The position numbers were made by a program, and so were the translations under genes. Shown here piece after piece: positions 61,691-64,000 of a stretch of 64,000 bases of DNA; positions within the stretch are counted from its first letter, which is position 1; every line of letters begins with the position of its first letter. The notes under the pieces were generated by a model. That model saw only the letters and a list, made by a program, of their open reading frames with translations. It ran no database searches and was not told the origin of the DNA. The stretch spans positions 24,072-88,071 of the forward strand of contig LJUY01000005.1 of assembly GCA_001304015.1 (NCBI GenBank), in the 5' to 3' direction. The stretch is from a candidate division Zixibacteria bacterium SM23_81 (lineage in GTDB: Bacteria; SM23-81).

Positions 61691-61980
61691 TTAGATATCG
61701 CTCTGGATAGATATTGCTCTGGATGCAATATACTTGCGCATCTCGACCCAGGATGTGATGATGTTGACCCTTTGTTCCAGGAGTTTCTGTTCCTTTTCAA
61801 CACTCTTCTTGAGTTCTTCTAATATCTGCTTGCTCCCGATACCCTCCCGGATGACCAACACCGCACCGGTGATGTTCCCTTATTATATCCGATGGATTCG
61901 GCACTCAAATTTGCAGCAATTTTTATGCCGTCCTGGGCAATAAACATGTCAAGCGTGGTGGGATCCGGCGAATAGCAGCA
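61691..61980 (-). pseudogene. Remnant of a PAS sensor gene with a frameshift
   Basis: One frame reads FIAQDGIKIAANLSAESIG up to about 61885; after a one-base shift near 61880 the next frame continues GNITGAVLVIREGIGSKQIL and then EELKKSVEKEQKLLEQR, ending in TAA at 61693-61691. Together they resemble the second half of a PAS domain and its helical linker. There is a stop at 61981-61983 and no start codon. It ends just before the PAS kinase ATG, so a duplicated or truncated sensor gene is likely. Confidence 0.65.
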
Positions 61981-62418
61981 TCAAAAGGGGTTGGCTTCCC
62001 TCTCCTGCCCATCCTCAGTGGATGCAAGCAGACTCAACTCATCCACACTAGATGCTTGGGATTCGGGAACCGGGACACCATTCCATATCCCCAAAAAGAG
62101 ATAGCCATTCCCCACATGTGTTCAAAAAAGCGAGGATACAAGGGCTCCAGGAGCTCCACAACCCATCTCCAACATCAAGCTCAGAGCACAAAAAAGGAGC
62201 GATTCAACAGTCGCTCCACGGTCAACATCAACTTTGCTTCCTGCCCACTGCGTATTTCCACTATCCTTTTACTGCCAACTGCCACTGCTACTGCCAGTTT
62301 CTTCCCTGTAAACTTTCATCGCGGCCATAGCTGTGCACCCCTGCTATCTCGTTAACAAAAAAGTAAGGCAATCCTTTTTATGGCAAACACCTCCCAACTC
62401 TTAATCCGGGCAATAAAA
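61981..62418. repeat. Gap with degenerate word repeats
   Basis: No gene is visible. CTGCCAACTGCCACT (62272-62286) is a third copy of the word at 6592 and 24280; other short words (CATCTCCAACATCAAG, AAACTTTCATCG) are unremarkable. Confidence 0.5.
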
Positions 62419-62444
62419 GACCCTGCCATGAACCCAGCAGGGTC
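62415..62444 (-). terminator. Intrinsic terminator after the DUF362 gene
   Basis: 8-base-pair stem GACCCTGC / GCAGGGTC with a 10-base loop (62444-62419), followed by TTTT on the minus strand, 48 bases after the stop codon. Confidence 0.75.
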
Positions 62445-62491
62445 CTTCTTTCTTCCCGGTTCGCCGATAGCCGCTCCTGATCAGCCAGAGG

Positions 62492-63358
62492 CTAAAATCG
62501 ATCGCAACCTTTCGGCATACTGACGACTTGGCTCGTCTGGGGTGAGAAATTCAATCTGTTCCAGACTCTCGATGCGATCCCCAACTCCACCACCCTCCTG
62601 ATCTGCTCCTGCTGGAATATCTTCCCATCAACACGGTTGGATCCTAGATCCTTCAGGATGGTCACCCCCACGGCATCCACTGCCACACGATCGGTGCCCG
62701 CGAGCATGACATCGCCGTTGCGCACCGTCCCCTGGCTGGGTCCCCCGTCGATGAAGGCCTCAATGCCATCCAGGACGATTAAGTCGGGCGAGTAGGCCAG
62801 GTTGATCTCCGCGATCATATCCCTCATGTGATCGGAGCCGTGCAGCTCGGACATGTGCCGCTCAGGTAGGATGCCCACGCTCAATTTCAAAGACATGGTG
62901 AAGACACCACCATAGCCATGGGTCTTCAAGCAGCAAGTGGATACGATGTACTCGGCTTCGGTAATGGTCCTGGGGACATAGAATCCCTCTTCCCAGTGGA
63001 GATCATCGCGCTGGCAAAGCGTTTTATTGTCTCTTTCGAGATTCACGATGTCAAAGCCGAGCTTGGCGGCCAAACCGTCGACGCCCTTCTGTTCGATGAC
63101 CTCTTCAAACCGCTGATAGCTTCTCTCCCCGAGAGTGATGGCCGAGGCTCCACGTCCCTGCAGCTCCAGGACCAGCTGTCTGAGGGTATCGTTGTGGGTG
63201 GAAGCCGGCGTCGGATCGGCGGTGTTGAAATTGGGCTTGAGTACGACGTGCTTATCCTGCACCGTTGGGAAATCAAGCAATTCGAGAACTTTTTTAACTC
63301 CTTCTGTGCGGTGCTGCGTTCTGTATAAGGCTATTTTCGTCGTCGGTTGGGTAGGCAC
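62492..63358 (-). CDS. DUF362 domain protein
   Basis: 288 residues. VVLKPNFNTADPTPASTHND near residue 39, LKTHGYGGVFTMSLKLSVG near 145 and the GSDHMRDMIAEIN part near 174 are typical of DUF362, a family often found with iron-sulfur or sugar metabolism genes in anaerobes. The usual C-terminal ferredoxin part is absent. The function is not known. Confidence 0.78.
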   Translation of the reverse strand: MPTQPTTKIALYRTQHRTEGVKKVLELLDFPTVQDKHVVLKPNFNTADPTPASTHNDTLRQLVLELQGRGASAITLGERSYQRFEEVIEQKGVDGLAAKLGFDIVNLERDNKTLCQRDDLHWEEGFYVPRTITEAEYIVSTCCLKTHGYGGVFTMSLKLSVGILPERHMSELHGSDHMRDMIAEINLAYSPDLIVLDGIEAFIDGGPSQGTVRNGDVMLAGTDRVAVDAVGVTILKDLGSNRVDGKIFQQEQIRRVVELGIASRVWNRLNFSPQTSQVVSMPKGCDRF

Positions 63359-63877
63359 ATCCTCATCCTGGGACTGGATGGGGGAGGTGGAATCCTTGGA
63401 ACACCCCTACATCAGCGCCAGACCGCCAACGGTCAAATCCCTTATGCTTGCGATGAACTGATGTCGGTTGATATCGTCCATTTAGATCGCTTCCTTGTAT
63501 GGCTGTGGGCTCTCCGGCGAGAGTCGTGCACTCAGCCAGATGAACCGCATCATACCGTCTCACTCCTCAAATACGGAGTTTCGTCGATAAGGATTCGGTC
63601 TTTATCACCGGTTAATATCGATCCGGGTTTTGGGGCGAAAAGCTGTCCTCATACCAATGAGGACAGCGCATCTAAAAAGCTCACCAACGAGGATGAATTC
63701 TGATCTTTGGTCGAGTTAGCGCACTTCGCGCCCGACGACTGATACACAATCTACACTTCCTCGGATTGCTCATCTCCAAACTCTTGCTCCAGCACTGCAA
63801 CTTAAAAAGGGGCGAGTTGACCTCACCCCTACGATAGCCGATTCCCGATTCACGATTCCTGAATATCAGTCCCCGAC
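63359..63877. other. Gap with a terminator hairpin between adenine deaminase and DUF362 genes
   Basis: 519 bases without a supported gene. It includes a perfect hairpin at 63642-63667 and, at 63830-63875, repeated GATTC/CACGATTCC words related to those at 24250 and 43985. Confidence 0.5.
63642..63667 (-). terminator. Probable intrinsic terminator
   Basis: Perfect 11-base-pair stem (GCTGTCCTCAT / ATGAGGACAGC) with a 4-base loop; TTTT follows on the minus strand, about 210 bases after the adenine deaminase stop. Confidence 0.65.
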
Positions 63878-64000
63878 TCACGGCTCCTCAAACAACCCAA
63901 TCAAACGAAACTTCTTCACATCCACCAACCCCCGATCGGTGAGCTTCAGGGCGGGAACCACAGCCAGGGAGAGAAAAGAAAGGGCCGAAAGGGGATCCTT
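63878..64000 (-). CDS. ade: Adenine deaminase (C-terminal end only)
   Basis: The last 40 residues are visible; the rest lies beyond the window. DPLSALSFLSLAVVPALKLT followed by DRGLVDVKKF is the conserved C-terminus of adenine deaminase, which converts adenine to hypoxanthine. The stop is TGA at 63880-63878. Identity rests on this short stretch. Confidence 0.8.
   Translation of the reverse strand, partial: KDPLSALSFLSLAVVPALKLTDRGLVDVKKFRLIGLFEEP

Noticed and set aside
63347..63703. Plus-strand frame of 118 residues next to the DUF362 gene
   Set aside because: Runs through a terminator hairpin and spacer text; no family resemblance that I can defend.

Overview
The window reads as chromosomal DNA of an anaerobic bacterium. 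It carries 2-oxoacid:ferredoxin oxidoreductase, NfnAB-type and Hdr/Nuo-type electron-transfer flavoproteins, many [4Fe-4S] proteins and a complete selenocysteine (Sec) system. No gene fixes the phylum. The mix of an oxoacid:ferredoxin route, SatD, a DUF2723 membrane protein and decayed intergenic word repeats would suit a deep-branching, uncultured-type anaerobe, but that is inference. Every gene I can support lies on the minus strand, so the genes are transcribed from high to low coordinates.

Read in transcription order: 63.9-57.8 kb holds the 3' end of an adenine deaminase gene, a DUF362 protein, a broken PAS-sensor fragment and two histidine kinase/response regulator pairs. 57.4-49.3 kb holds an MBL-fold hydrolase, QueH, an aminotransferase, GalT, an unknown membrane protein, a TrkA-C membrane protein, a DHH phosphoesterase and phosphofructokinase. 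49.2-48.0 kb holds a SatD protein, a palindromic repeat array with exact 28-base period, and a small SatE/DUF3307-like membrane protein. 47.9-35.1 kb holds transketolase, a glutamate-semialdehyde-type dehydrogenase, a cyclic-2,3-diphosphoglycerate synthetase-like GTPase, sucC and sucD (with a DUF2723-TPR gene between them) and korDABC.

35-21.5 kb is a redox island: an RsbW-like ATPase, an [FeFe]-hydrogenase-like protein without the proton-transfer cysteine, DRTGG and PHP proteins, a second ATPase, NuoE/NuoF/NuoG-like NADH-dehydrogenase parts, a GltD-MvhD fusion, an HdrD-like protein and an HdrA-MvhD fusion. The parts suggest an NAD(P)H-coupled, flavin-based electron-bifurcating disulfide-reductase-type complex with its own regulatory genes.

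21.4-14.0 kb is the Sec island: a secreted UshA-like protein, selA, selB, a secreted S1/P1-nuclease-like protein, the tRNA-Sec gene and selD. Three genes carry an in-frame UGA that should be read as Sec: hdrA (U203), the UshA-like gene (U53) and selD (U16). Each UGA is followed 19-25 bases later by a perfect short hairpin with GG in its loop, as expected of a bacterial SECIS. The UshA-like protein has lost its metallophosphatase ligands and carries a U-x-x-C pair; I regard it as the most novel item here.

13.9-1 kb holds ndk, citrate synthase, a lactate module (larA-like, glcD-like, glcF-like), aconitase-type LeuC/LeuD subunits, isocitrate dehydrogenase, NfnA/NfnB, and a DUF177-rpmF-plsX operon cut by the window start. 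Together with korABCD and sucCD these cover citrate synthase to succinyl-CoA synthetase, with lactate as a possible input and NADPH/ferredoxin balanced by Nfn.
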